From Chitinivorax sp. B (GTDB taxonomy: Bacteria; Pseudomonadota; Gammaproteobacteria; Burkholderiales; SCOH01): DNA of 64,000 nucleotides. Position 1 is the stretch's first letter, and each line of letters starts with the position of its first letter. The DNA is taken from the NCBI RefSeq assembly GCF_005503445.1, contig NZ_SCOH01000018.1:1-64000 (forward strand), read 5' to 3'. The translations under genes and the position numbers were made by a program. Shown piece by piece: positions 8,538 to 17,432 of the stretch. Below the pieces are notes generated by a model. It did not search any database. It was not told where the DNA came from and was given only the letters and a program-made list of their open reading frames with translations.

Positions 8538-9884
8538 ATGTCACGAATACAAAAACCACCTACTTGGAAAGACCGAGCTACGCACGGTGGCGATCAATTT
8601 TTCGATACCTATGAGCAATTTGGTGCCGTAGACGAAAAAGGGCGTTATTTTCATTGGGATGATTTCCGTTATCGCGTTCCTAAAGGTGTAGCCCCTGAAG
8701 ATGCATGGGCTGCAACCAAATTACATCGTATTGCCCAGCAGAAAAAGTTGCCGTTGGTTGCCGACAACCAGCAACCGTTTACATACCTGATCATTGATTC
8801 GATGCAGCCTATCCTTCACCTTCTGGATGGACTGCGGAATCCCATTTTGCAGAATGGGTTGGGCATAGGAGGTACGTCGACGCAAAACAACCAATTTCTG
8901 GTGCAATCCTTGGTAATGGAAGAGGCCATCGCTAGTGCGCAATTGGAGGGCGCGGCCACAACCCGGCAAATAGCCAAGGCCATGTTGGCAGAGGAACGCG
9001 CCCCTCGGGATGAAAGTGAGCGGATGATCGTGAATAACTTCCTGCTCATGAAATCCGCCAAAGCGCGTAAAGATGAACCGTTATCTATTGAGTTGATTCG
9101 GGAATTACACCGCGTCACGGTGCGGGAAACTGCCGATATTGACGTTGTACCGGGTGAAATCCGCCAAACAGATCATGTCTATGTGGGCGACGGGGCGGGC
9201 GGAGTTGCACATCAGCCCCCAACTGCCGCATCGTTGATTGAGCGGCTACAGAAGCTTTGCGATTTTGCCAATGATGATCATGATGGGAGTGAGGGACGGC
9301 CATTTATTCACCCCATCATCAAAGCTATCATCCTGCATTTCATGATGGGTTATGAGCATCCCTTTGTGGATGGCAATGGTCGAACGGCCCGCGCGTTGTT
9401 CTACTGGTATCTATTGAAAGTTGGTTACTGGCCGTTCGAATTCATTTCAATCAGTACATTGCTCAAAGAGGCACCGACCGCTTATGGCAAAGCCTATTTG
9501 TATTGCGAAACCGATGACTATGACCTGACCTATTTCATTGATTATCAACTCAGAATTACCCGTCGTGCGGTCGATGCTTTTCTGGCTTACCGCGACAGAA
9601 AAGAACGGGAATACTATGACACGATGGCATGGCTGAACCAGCGGGGTTTGATCAACACGTTAAATTTTCGCCAAGGCCAGTTGTTGAGCAAGGTATTACG
9701 ACATCCAGGTCGGGTATTCCATACGAGGGAAGTCAAGAATGAATTTGGCATCTCGGAGAACACTGCCCGAGCAGATTTGGAAAAACTGGTTGAATTGAAT
9801 GTGCTGGCGGCAAGCAAGCAAGGCAAAACCATCCGTTATGTTGCACTAGCCATGCCTTCTCCTCGAAAAACAAGCAAGCGTTGA
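8538..9884 (+). CDS. Fic family protein (probable AMP-transferase) with N-terminal inhibitory helix
   Basis: This 448-residue Fic protein carries the active-site motif HPFVDGNGRTAR at 274-285, with catalytic H274, as in enzymes that transfer AMP to hydroxyl side chains. An inhibitory-helix motif (S/T)xxxE(G/N) is visible as S133-AQL-E137-G138, making this a class II (self-inhibited by its N-terminal part) Fic protein. The C-terminal ~90 residues look like a winged helix (FHTREVKNEFGISENTARAD), common in stand-alone Fic regulators. No antitoxin gene flanks it, consistent with internal inhibition. The spacing to the start is dominated by an inverted repeat rather than by a clear Shine-Dalgarno. 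Confidence 0.92.
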   Translation: MSRIQKPPTWKDRATHGGDQFFDTYEQFGAVDEKGRYFHWDDFRYRVPKGVAPEDAWAATKLHRIAQQKKLPLVADNQQPFTYLIIDSMQPILHLLDGLRNPILQNGLGIGGTSTQNNQFLVQSLVMEEAIASAQLEGAATTRQIAKAMLAEERAPRDESERMIVNNFLLMKSAKARKDEPLSIELIRELHRVTVRETADIDVVPGEIRQTDHVYVGDGAGGVAHQPPTAASLIERLQKLCDFANDDHDGSEGRPFIHPIIKAIILHFMMGYEHPFVDGNGRTARALFYWYLLKVGYWPFEFISISTLLKEAPTAYGKAYLYCETDDYDLTYFIDYQLRITRRAVDAFLAYRDRKEREYYDTMAWLNQRGLINTLNFRQGQLLSKVLRHPGRVFHTREVKNEFGISENTARADLEKLVELNVLAASKQGKTIRYVALAMPSPRKTSKR

Positions 9885-10035
9885 GTACCCTGATGTAGAT
9901 TACAAGTTATACTATGCTCCACCCGCATCGCACCAATCCTGTCGCGGGTGCTTTCAACTCAAATATCCCATTTTTGATTCGCCAGCCTGGATTGGAGTCG
10001 CATACCCTGCGATAGGCCGTCGCACGGAGTAATGC

Positions 10036-11490
10036 ATGACTTCTGAACTGACCTTTGCCAGCCTTGGGCTGGCGGAACCCCTTTTGCGCGCAGTGGCTGA
10101 AACGGGCTATAGCACGCCCACACCAATTCAGGCCCAAGCCATTCCACTTGTGATGGCGGGTGGTGATTTGTTGGCTGCTGCGCAGACGGGTACTGGCAAA
10201 ACGGCAGGTTTCACTTTACCGATGTTGCACCGGCTGAATGCAACGGGCCAGCCATCCCGAGCGGGCCATCCTCGTGCGTTGGTTCTGACCCCGACACGGG
10301 AGTTGGCCGCGCAGGTGGAAGAGTCGGTCCGGACCTACGGAAAATTCATCAAACTTAAATCCATGACGGTGTTTGGCGGTGTTGGCATCAATCCGCAGAT
10401 CAAGGCATTGCGTGGTGTAGTGGATATCCTGGTGGCTACCCCTGGTCGTCTGTTGGATCTGATCAGTATCAATGCCGTCAAACTTGATCAGATTGACATC
10501 TTGGTGCTGGACGAAGCTGACCGTATGCTGGATATGGGTTTCATCCGTGATATCCGCAAAATTTTGGCGCTGTTGCCAGCGAAACGGCAGAACCTGCTGT
10601 TCTCTGCAACTTTCTCCGATGAGATCAAAGCACTGGCTGATGGGTTGTTGAATAGCCCAGGGCTCGTGGAAGTTGCACGTCGTAATACAGCCAATGAGCT
10701 GGTTTCGCAATCGGTTCATCTGGTGGATCGAGACAAGAAGCGTGAGCTGTTGACGCATTTGATTCGTGAAGGTCAGTGGCAACAAGTGCTGGTATTTACC
10801 CGTACCAAGCATGGTGCCAATCGGCTGGCGGAAAAATTGACGCAGGATGGTATTGAGGCCGCCGCAATCCACGGTAACAAGAGCCAGGGTGCGCGTACCA
10901 AAGCGCTGGCTGGATTCAAGGATGGCTCAGTTGCCGTATTGGTTGCGACGGATATTGCAGCGCGCGGGCTGGACATCGATCAACTACCTCATGTCGTCAA
11001 TTTCGAGCTGCCTAACGTGCCGGAAGACTATGTGCACCGAATCGGGCGTACCGGTCGTGCTGGTTGTGAAGGCGAGGCGGTGTCACTGGTATGTGTCGAT
11101 GAGTTCAAATTGCTCAAAGATATTGAGAAATTGATCAAACAGCCAATTCGTCAGTTTACAGTTCCCGGTTTTGAGGCGGATCTGACAGTTAAGCCAGAGC
11201 CTATCATCATGGGTCGTCAGCAGCAACCACGTCAGGGTGGGAATGGCCGTCAGGCGCAAAAGCCGTCACAGCAAGCCAAGCCTCATAGTCCTAAGTCAGG
11301 AGGGGGCCAAGGTAAGGCCAATCCAGACCAAGGTAGAGCCAAGCGGCCAGTTGCTAAGGTTGCCCCATCATCCACTGCGCAACGTGTGCCAGCCGATCGG
11401 TCACCAAAGCCTGTTGTATCCAAGCCGAGTACCGCCAAGTCTGGCCCGGTATCAAAGCCAGGTCGGCCAGTGGCTGCATTGCTGAAATAA
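10036..11490 (+). CDS. rhlE: DEAD-box ATP-dependent RNA helicase RhlE
   Basis: This 484-residue protein shows all DEAD-box motifs in order: the Q-motif ([14 protein letters not shown]), motif [12 protein letters not shown], Ia [46 protein letters not shown] and [12 protein letters not shown]. The C-terminal extension after residue 385 is basic and rich in Gln, Pro and Lys, typical of RhlE and probably RNA binding. RhlE helps rRNA maturation and RNA turnover in the cytoplasm. The gene stands alone with about 150 bp of upstream DNA. Confidence 0.92.
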   Translation: MTSELTFASLGLAEPLLRAVAETGYSTPTPIQAQAIPLVMAGGDLLAAAQTGTGKTAGFTLPMLHRLNATGQPSRAGHPRALVLTPTRELAAQVEESVRTYGKFIKLKSMTVFGGVGINPQIKALRGVVDILVATPGRLLDLISINAVKLDQIDILVLDEADRMLDMGFIRDIRKILALLPAKRQNLLFSATFSDEIKALADGLLNSPGLVEVARRNTANELVSQSVHLVDRDKKRELLTHLIREGQWQQVLVFTRTKHGANRLAEKLTQDGIEAAAIHGNKSQGARTKALAGFKDGSVAVLVATDIAARGLDIDQLPHVVNFELPNVPEDYVHRIGRTGRAGCEGEAVSLVCVDEFKLLKDIEKLIKQPIRQFTVPGFEADLTVKPEPIIMGRQQQPRQGGNGRQAQKPSQQAKPHSPKSGGGQGKANPDQGRAKRPVAKVAPSSTAQRVPADRSPKPVVSKPSTAKSGPVSKPGRPVAALLK

Positions 11491-11526
11491 ACGCGCTGAT
11501 TGCTTTCAAAGAGTCGCACCTGAGAT

Positions 11527-11592
11527 GACTTTGTTGCATAAATCCACAACAGGGAGAGTTCCCCCTTTCCCCAATGGATTTATGCCACAGCC
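11527..11592. mobile_element. Pair of facing IS-like terminal repeats (remnant)
   Basis: GACTTTGTTGCATAAATCCA at 11527-11546 closely resembles the terminal repeat of IS903-type IS5-family elements (GGCTTTGTTGAATAAATC). An inverted, partly matching copy lies at 11575-11592 (TGGATTTATGCCACAGCC). Only 28 bp separate them, so there is no transposase. This looks like an internally deleted insertion sequence or a very short MITE. Family assignment rests on memory of the IS903 end. Confidence 0.45.
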
Positions 11593-11620
11593 ACCGTACC
11601 CGGACGGCACAGCATGTTGA

Positions 11621-11833
11621 AGCAATCCAAGATGGCGGCGTGCAGGTGAGTTACTACAGGGAACGGTGGAATTGAAGCTGATTTATGATCTGACAAAATC
11701 AGGGATATATCGTGTCAAATATACCGGCAGCTTGCTGGACGTCGTTGCAGACGAGGAGCAACTGCCCCGGGCCTTGAATCAGCACCAAGCTATCGTTTCA
11801 CGTTGTCCTGTTGTGGTATTTCATGTGCATTAA
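11621..11833 (+). pseudogene. 3' fragment of a broken gene, possibly an M35-type protease prodomain
   Basis: An open stretch of 70 codons without a start ends at TAA 11831-11833. It contains GTVELKLIYDLTKSGIYRVKY, which is like the beta-sandwich segment found in deuterolysin (M35) proteases and related exported proteins (vDLsklYDlskpGtYrVrY). Nothing before a stop at 11618 continues the protein. It directly follows the IS-end remnant, so insertion and deletion probably destroyed the gene. The family assignment is tentative. Confidence 0.35.
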
Positions 11834-11840
11834 GTTAGGC

Positions 11841-12719
11841 TCAGCTCTGTTGACATAATTCGAGAAAGCGTTTTACCCCATGCGTGAGATAGCGTTGTTT
11901 GTGTAGCACGAAATGGAAATGTCGGTTCAGGTCAAACCAAGGCGTGGGCAGTTCCACCAGATTGCCACGACGAAAGGCCTCTTGTAGTGCAAGGCGCGAT
12001 ACACAGCCGATGCCCAAATGGCTTTCCACCGCACGCTTGATAGCCTCGGTATGTTCCAGTTCCAGCAGAATATTGACCCGGCTTAGTTTACCGGCAACGG
12101 CCCGATCAAAGACCGCACGAGTGCCGGAACCTGGTTCTCGCAAGATCCAGTTTTCAGCGGCTAAGTCCTCTGGTGTGATGTCCGTTCGCTTGGCTAGTGG
12201 ATGCTCGGGTGCACAAAAGATGACCAGTTCATCTTTCCGCCAAGGCAACACATCCAGATCCGGATCATAGCAATCTCCCTCAATCAGACCGATATCCAGA
12301 TCAAACTGGCGCATCCCTTCGACAATTTGGGATGTATTGGCCACCTTCAATCCAACCCGTGTACCTGGGTGGGCTCGCATAAAATCGCTGATGATCAGGG
12401 TTGCCAGGTGGTTACCGATCGTAAGTGTGGCTCCGACCTTGAAATTGCCCAGTGCTTCACCACTACGTACCAATCGTTCTAGCTCGTCGGCACGGGCCAG
12501 TAGCTCCACTGCATGGGGCAAAATGCGATGACCGATTTCATTCAGCTGCAGTCGCTTGCCCATGCGATCAAACAGCGGGCTACCCAGCTGGTTTTCCAGT
12601 TCATTCAAGCTCGATGATACCGCTGATTGTGATAGGGATAGCGTTTCGGCCGCCCGTGATACATTGTTGTCACGGGCAATGGCGACAAAGGCCTGAAGTT
12701 GTTTGAGCGTGAAATGCAT
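11841..12719 (-). CDS. LysR family transcriptional regulator (YeiE-like)
   Basis: This 292-residue LysR regulator has an N-terminal winged HTH (residues 1-60: LKQLQAFVAIARDNNVSRAA, LSQSAVSSSLNELE, LFDRMGKRLQLN) and a type 2 periplasmic-binding-like effector domain (about 90-290). Overall wording, such as DIGLIEGDC, WILREPGSGTR and LGIGCVSR, is close to YeiE/CysB-CbbR-like members. It lies 67 bp downstream of the renalase-like gene on the same strand, so it may be cotranscribed with gpx and the oxidoreductase. The effector is unknown. Confidence 0.9.
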   Translation of the reverse strand: MHFTLKQLQAFVAIARDNNVSRAAETLSLSQSAVSSSLNELENQLGSPLFDRMGKRLQLNEIGHRILPHAVELLARADELERLVRSGEALGNFKVGATLTIGNHLATLIISDFMRAHPGTRVGLKVANTSQIVEGMRQFDLDIGLIEGDCYDPDLDVLPWRKDELVIFCAPEHPLAKRTDITPEDLAAENWILREPGSGTRAVFDRAVAGKLSRVNILLELEHTEAIKRAVESHLGIGCVSRLALQEAFRRGNLVELPTPWFDLNRHFHFVLHKQRYLTHGVKRFLELCQQS

Positions 12720-12786
12720 GAATCGGACTATGTTGAGGTGGGTTGAGACAGCGGCATGCAGCAGTCTATCCGGGATGGCGTAGTGA

Positions 12787-13764
12787 TTACCGTTCCAGAA
12801 TGGCGCGGGCCAAGGCGCGGCCGCTCAGAAATGCGTCTTCAACTCGCTTGCCCCGGCACCAGTCGCCGCAGATGCCGAGTTGCAGGGCCGGGTCGAAAAG
12901 AAAATCCTGACCTAATGGGGACAATGTTTGTGCATATCGCCAGTAATGTGCTTTGCCCGGCATATGGGGCAGGCTGTGCCCGATGGCTTCTTCAAATGCC
13001 ACCACCATTTGATTGATGACATCTTCTTCATTGTCATGCACATGACGTTGCGACCAATCCTGGGTGGCGTGCAATGTCCAGGTTTCTGCGGGTAGCCGGC
13101 CCGGTTTACTGTTGTTGCGGCCAATCCAGCTTAGTGGCAGGTTATGCACATGCGCACCGTCAAATTCCAGCGATAGTGTTCGCGTGGGAGCCAACAAGAC
13201 TGCCCAGCATGGCGCCATCCGGACCGATGAAATAGGCGCCGCAACGGATGGAAACTTAGCAACCAGCTTCAAGGCCTGAGGAGCTGGTAGTGCAAGAATC
13301 ACCATATTGGCCATCAATTGTGTGTGATCTTCGAAAGTCAGCCACCAACGCTGATCAGCGCGTTCCAGGCTAAGTAGACGCGCCCGGAAATTGACAGACA
13401 TACCTTCTGCCAATGAGCGGCACATTGCATTCATGCCAGGTTGGCCGACAAAGCGTAATTGCTTGCTGGCCAACTGACGACGGCCGTGATGTAAATCAAC
13501 GACACTTCCTCCCCACGCTGCGCAGTGGCCACCGAGCTCCCACTGTGCAACCTGTTTGGCAAAGGTGGGGTGGCGCACGGTGAAATACTGAGCCCCATAG
13601 TCAAAACTGGCTTCTTCACTGCGTTTGGTCGCCATGCGACCGCCAGTACCCCGGCTTTTTTCGAATACTTCGACGTGAATTCCTGCCTGGGCAAGTTGTG
13701 ATGCGCATGTCAGTCCCGCTATACCAGCGCCGATGATGGCTACGTCGCATTTGACTACCGTCAT
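12787..13764 (-). CDS. Renalase-like FAD-dependent oxidoreductase
   Basis: This 325-residue flavoprotein begins with the dinucleotide-binding motif CDVAIIGAGIAGLTCASQLA and continues with VFEKSRGTGGRMATKR and FDYGAQYFTVRHPTF, the pattern of bacterial renalase-like NAD(P)/FAD-dependent amine-oxidase-family proteins. A second FAD motif lies near the C-terminus (LGICGDWCRGKRVEDAFLSG). Bacterial renalases oxidise mis-reduced dihydro-NAD(P) isomers; whether this one does so is inferred. It starts 1 bp after the end of the glutathione peroxidase gene, so both are almost certainly one transcript, suggesting a redox housekeeping unit. Confidence 0.85.
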   Translation of the reverse strand: MTVVKCDVAIIGAGIAGLTCASQLAQAGIHVEVFEKSRGTGGRMATKRSEEASFDYGAQYFTVRHPTFAKQVAQWELGGHCAAWGGSVVDLHHGRRQLASKQLRFVGQPGMNAMCRSLAEGMSVNFRARLLSLERADQRWWLTFEDHTQLMANMVILALPAPQALKLVAKFPSVAAPISSVRMAPCWAVLLAPTRTLSLEFDGAHVHNLPLSWIGRNNSKPGRLPAETWTLHATQDWSQRHVHDNEEDVINQMVVAFEEAIGHSLPHMPGKAHYWRYAQTLSPLGQDFLFDPALQLGICGDWCRGKRVEDAFLSGRALARAILER

Positions 13765-13765
13765 C

Positions 13766-14308
13766 TTAACTCCCTAGCATCGGTAACAGCTTTTCCATCA
13801 CTTTCGGATCATCAGGCTTGGTGGTACTGCCAAAACTATGGACGGTCTTGCCATCCGGGGCGATCAGATACTTGTGAAAGTTCCAGCGTGGGCTACTGCC
13901 AGAGGCCGACTTCAACTGCTTATAGAAAGGATTGGCATCATCACCAGTCACTGCAGTTTTCTCCACCATCGGGAAATTGACGAAATACGTCAGTTTGCAA
14001 AAATCCGCAATTTCGTCATTATTTTTGGGTTCTTGCCAGAAATCATTTGAGGGAAACCCGACGATCAGTAAGCCTTTATCCCTATATTGCTTGTAAAGTG
14101 ATTCCAGCTTCTCGAACTGCGGTGTAAAACCACACTTGCTTGCAGTATTGACCACCAGAATTGGCTTACCCTGCCATTGGCATAGATCAAGTGGCTTTTT
14201 TTGCAATGTGCGAAACTGGTGATTGAGCAATGGCGGGCAGTCTGCCAAGCTCAGTGCAGACCAGGTCAGCATGATGGTGGTGAACAGGGTGTGGGTTAGC
14301 GTGGTCAT
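13766..14308 (-). CDS. Exported glutathione peroxidase-family protein
   Basis: This 180-residue protein is a thiol (Cys) peroxidase of the GPx family: catalytic C59 in NTASKCGFTPQFEKLE and the Trp motif PRWNFHKYL. The usual FPCNQFxxQEP segment reads FPSNDFWQEP: Asn is kept, the Q after it is D, and one residue is missing before QEP. A signal-peptide-like leader (residues 1-22, cleavage near LADC) suggests a periplasmic enzyme. I chose ATG 14308, which begins this leader; a TTG at 14347 would add 13 polar residues. Confidence 0.88.
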   Translation of the reverse strand: MTTLTHTLFTTIMLTWSALSLADCPPLLNHQFRTLQKKPLDLCQWQGKPILVVNTASKCGFTPQFEKLESLYKQYRDKGLLIVGFPSNDFWQEPKNNDEIADFCKLTYFVNFPMVEKTAVTGDDANPFYKQLKSASGSSPRWNFHKYLIAPDGKTVHSFGSTTKPDDPKVMEKLLPMLGS

Positions 14309-14702
14309 CTTCGGCGATCGTGGTTGTGCGTCGTTTGAAACAGGCAAAGAAATGGCTTTTACATGCCCTTTAGTTACATTTAAGCATGAGATTGCATGAA
14401 TGGCAGAAATTCGTATGACATAGCCAAGCTCCGCTAGGATTGTTTCATGGGCTGTAGTGCTGCATGTATTGGGGAAAAACCGCTTCAGTCTCGGAAAACA
14501 CCAAGTTTAAGCGATCTGGGAACATGACGATCACGTGATCGATATGTCGAGGTGATGTATTTTGAAAACAGGCCTATATTCGCGGCCAAACAAGATCTCA
14601 AGACTTGGCTGATTGCTAGCACCGGTTCAAGTCCATTTCAGTACGTCGATTATATCCGGACGGCGAGGCAGGGCTTGGGCATTCATTGGGAATCAATATT
14701 CA
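14309..14702. other. Intergenic region with a 14-bp palindrome
   Basis: No convincing gene is seen between the divergent gpx and CARF-nuclease genes. It contains the perfect palindrome CGATCACGTGATCG at 14528-14541, a candidate operator for the gene at 14703. It is not a parS site, since the flanking bases do not fit. Confidence 0.5.
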
Positions 14703-15839
14703 ATGCATACCTTTCACCACATGATCAGCCTGGTGACGGACTCTGGAACACAGGCAATTACTCCAGCTTTTGACCAGCGATTTGGAATCCAACACATCAC
14801 CTTGCTGAGCATGCCCAGTTTGATGGATCGTGCCCACCGTCTTGCAGAAACCTGTCGTCAGGTTGGTAAAGCGAGTGATGTTGAGCAGATGGTCACTCGA
14901 TGGAAACCGCAAGCCTTGCGGGAGCAATTGCAACATATCTTATCAGGGTGCAATGTAGCCCATTTGATCATCAATCTTTCAGGTGCAACACCCGTTGAGG
15001 CGATTGAGTTGGCGCAGTTGGCCCGATCGATGACCATACCGGCTTTTGTGATTGAGCCGGAGGTTGATAAAGCAGTATGGATAGAGCGGCCTGCATCGTC
15101 ATCGACCCGCATGCCGGAATTGGATGTAGCTGACACGCTGAGCTTGTCGCAATATTTCATCGTACATGGCTACCAGTTGAACCATGCTATGGCCACGTTG
15201 AAACAACGGAATTACCGCGCGGAACGTATCGCCAAATTCATGGCCGATCTGGCGGTACATAGTCCACGTACTCTGCTTAGGCTGAATCGGGCAGGGGCGG
15301 AGCTGGACGAAAATCTCCGATCATTCATTCATTTTGACGCATCGGATTGGCATGCGCTGGGTTTTCTCGCTGAAAGTGGTTATTTGCGATGGCATCATCA
15401 AGATCGCGTGCAATTCGCGAGTGGTGAAGCACGCAACTTTTTGTGTGGCGGTTGGTTGGAGACATTCGTATTTGCCACGGTGGCTGAGTTGGCACACAAG
15501 TTGCCAATTCAGGATGCGGCAACAGGTGTTATTGTCACAACCCAAGACCGAGTGTCCAATGAATTCGATGTGGCATTGATCGCCAACAATCAACTTTATC
15601 TGATTGAATGCAAGGCTCGTGGTCCACGTCGTGCATCAGGCGTGGGAATGGACACACTCTTCAAGTTGGATAGCTTGGCGGGTCAGATGGGATTGAATAG
15701 TCGTGCCATGCTGGTCTCGCTGGCAAAACCAACCCATGCCGAGCAGATGCGGGCAGAGGCACAAGGGATCGAGATTCTCGCTGGCGGTCGTTTACTACGA
15801 TTATCAGAAGAGCTTCAGCAATGGTTGTCGAGAAATTGA
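14703..15839 (+). CDS. CARF-domain PD-(D/E)xK nuclease (Card1/DUF1887 family)
   Basis: This 378-residue protein combines an N-terminal Rossmann-like CARF-type domain (about 1-140) with a C-terminal DUF1887 restriction-endonuclease-like domain (about 240-375). The nuclease core is readable: E253 in GGWLETFVF, D289 in NEFDVAL, and E302-x-K304 in LYLIECKAR. Card1/Can2 relatives are activated by cyclic tetra-adenylate from type III CRISPR complexes. Here the usual NxTGGTK ligand motif is altered to NLSGATP (91-97), and no CRISPR gene or array is in the window. ATG 14703 is used; ATG 14721 is equally possible as neither has a strong ribosome-binding site. Function is inferred from fold. Confidence 0.8.
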   Translation: MHTFHHMISLVTDSGTQAITPAFDQRFGIQHITLLSMPSLMDRAHRLAETCRQVGKASDVEQMVTRWKPQALREQLQHILSGCNVAHLIINLSGATPVEAIELAQLARSMTIPAFVIEPEVDKAVWIERPASSSTRMPELDVADTLSLSQYFIVHGYQLNHAMATLKQRNYRAERIAKFMADLAVHSPRTLLRLNRAGAELDENLRSFIHFDASDWHALGFLAESGYLRWHHQDRVQFASGEARNFLCGGWLETFVFATVAELAHKLPIQDAATGVIVTTQDRVSNEFDVALIANNQLYLIECKARGPRRASGVGMDTLFKLDSLAGQMGLNSRAMLVSLAKPTHAEQMRAEAQGIEILAGGRLLRLSEELQQWLSRN

Positions 15840-15850
15840 CCAATCATGAT

Positions 15851-15866
15851 GGTTTCACGTGGAACG
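15851..15866. promoter_or_regulatory. parS-like ParB-binding site 2
   Basis: GGTTTCACGTGGAACG keeps the core GTTNCACGTGNAAC of parS, with T and G at the variable positions as in mixed Firmicute/Pseudomonas-type sites; the outermost bases differ. It is intergenic, 11 bp after the CARF-nuclease stop. Confidence 0.6.
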
Positions 15867-15936
15867 ATGAAACATCGTCAACAGCGAGAGTGTTTTCGGT
15901 TAAAGTCGCGGGGTTGAAACAGGATGTAGAACTAGC

Positions 15937-16602
15937 ATGAACCGTACTCTTGCAATGACCGATACCTTGTACGCTTACCTGCTTCAGGTAGGTACTCGTG
16001 AAAGTGATGTACTGCGACGCTTACGCGAGGAAACCGCGCAACACCGATTAGCTAAAATGCAGATTGCTCCAGAACAAGGGCAGATCATGTCACTGTTGGC
16101 CCGCTTGATTGGTGCTAAACGTACTATTGAAATTGGGGTATTTACAGGTTATAGCACATTGGTCACGGCGCAAGCCTTGCCTGCGGGGGGGGAGATCATT
16201 GCATGTGATGTCAGTGACACATTCACAGATATTGCAAAGCGTTATTGGGCAGAGGCCGGTGTCGCAGATCGTATTCACCTTCACCTTCAACCCGCACAAG
16301 TTACACTGGATGCGCTGTTGGCAAATGGGGAACTGGGTCAATTCGATATGGCATTCATTGACGCGGACAAGCCCGGTTATGCCCGGTACTACGAAAGTTG
16401 TTTGCAATTGGTTCGACCTGGGGGGGTGGTACTGCTGGACAACATGTTTCTGGGCGGTCGTGTTACCCAAGACCCAACTTTGGATGAAACACCAAGCATT
16501 GGCGAGATCCGGAAATTGAATGCCTTCCTACAGCGGGATGAACGGATCGATTACACCCTGTTACCGATAGGTGATGGTCTCACGATTTGCCACAAGCGTT
16601 AA
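15937..16602 (+). CDS. Class I SAM-dependent O-methyltransferase
   Basis: This 221-residue protein belongs to the catechol/caffeoyl-CoA O-methyltransferase family (Methyltransf_3). The SAM site is seen in KRTIEIGVFTGYSTL and IIACDVSD, and the metal/substrate Asp region in FDMAFIDADKPGYARYYE and GGVVLLDN. It acts in the cytoplasm on an unknown catechol-like or other hydroxyl substrate. ATG 15937 and ATG 15955 are both possible starts. It stands alone between parS-like site 2 and a lipoprotein gene. Confidence 0.9.
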   Translation: MNRTLAMTDTLYAYLLQVGTRESDVLRRLREETAQHRLAKMQIAPEQGQIMSLLARLIGAKRTIEIGVFTGYSTLVTAQALPAGGEIIACDVSDTFTDIAKRYWAEAGVADRIHLHLQPAQVTLDALLANGELGQFDMAFIDADKPGYARYYESCLQLVRPGGVVLLDNMFLGGRVTQDPTLDETPSIGEIRKLNAFLQRDERIDYTLLPIGDGLTICHKR

Positions 16603-16687
16603 ACTGTGTTGCTTTCCCGCGCCGGTATGCAACCAAAGTGGCATGGGTAGCGTCCAATCTTTTATTCTGTGATGATGAGAGCAGATC

Positions 16688-17263
16688 ATGAAACGAATGC
16701 TAGCCTTTGCTGGGTTGATGATTGCGATTACCGGGTGTGCCGGTACAGTTGACGTGGTGAAGGACAACGAACAAACGTTGGTGCCAGCGAGCCGCTATGC
16801 ATGGGGGGCGTTGCCACCCCGGCCTACTGTCACGCCAGACAATGCTGACATTGATAATGAAATCATTCGTGATCGATTGCAACGTGCCATTGATATTGAA
16901 CTGGAGCGCCAAGGCTTTCAGAAAGCGGATGACAAGGATGTACGTTATCTGGTGAGCTATCATATCGGGGTGGCGACCAAACAGCGCGTTGTCAGTGAGC
17001 CCCGGTTTGGTGGCATGATGGTACGGTGTGGTACGCGGCACTGCTGGAGTGTATTCGACTGGGGTATGTGGGGACCTCCTTATGAAACAACCCGCACCTA
17101 TGATTATCGTGAAGGCAGCCTGATTATTGATTTTCGCCAACGTGGCGACGACAAGCTTGTATGGCGTGGTATTTACAAGAACACCATTTGGGATGGTGTA
17201 AAACTGGATGACAAGCGTGTGCAGGACATCGTATTTGATGTGTTAAAGCATCTGCCAAAGTAA
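16688..17263 (+). CDS. DUF4136 lipoprotein
   Basis: This 191-residue protein has a lipoprotein signal peptide with lipobox ITGC (Cys at 17), then a DUF4136 domain: SRYAWG near the start, a long helix with AIDIELERQGFQ, DVRYLVSYHIGV, and the closing strand GSLIIDFRQRGDDKLVWRG. Such proteins are probably anchored to the outer membrane on the periplasmic side; their job is not known. An unusual insert RCGTRHCWSVFDWGMWGPP with two Cys lies near residue 117. No obvious operon partner. Confidence 0.82.
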   Translation: MKRMLAFAGLMIAITGCAGTVDVVKDNEQTLVPASRYAWGALPPRPTVTPDNADIDNEIIRDRLQRAIDIELERQGFQKADDKDVRYLVSYHIGVATKQRVVSEPRFGGMMVRCGTRHCWSVFDWGMWGPPYETTRTYDYREGSLIIDFRQRGDDKLVWRGIYKNTIWDGVKLDDKRVQDIVFDVLKHLPK

Positions 17264-17432
17264 TTGTTCCCGACGATGTTGGAGAAACGGCCCGATCCAA
17301 TTCAATAACGGATGCAGTGCCAGTGTTGACTCTGACGGCGCCAGCATATCGTATGAGCGATACCGCTGGCGGTATGTGGGTTCTTGATGTCGGTGCCCCC
17401 TTTCCATTTGTTGATACAATCAGACTGAATCC

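Larger units (their letters stand above)
11491..11840. other. Intergenic stretch with IS remnant and gene fragment
   Basis: Between rhlE and the convergent LysR gene there is no intact gene. It holds the IS-like ends at 11527-11592 and the broken reading frame at 11621-11833; no clear terminator is seen for either neighbour. Confidence 0.6.

Noticed and set aside
9881-9913. Promoter TTGAGT / TATACT before rhlE
   Set aside because: The spacer of 21 bp is too long for a sigma-70 promoter.
9919-9950. CACCCGC / GCGGGTG hairpin as terminator of the Fic gene
   Set aside because: Only 7 bp of stem with a 17-nt loop and no T-run; too weak to call.
14528-14541. CACGTG-containing palindrome as a fourth parS site
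   Set aside because: The flanks are GAT/ATC instead of GTTT/AAAC, so the parS core is not met.
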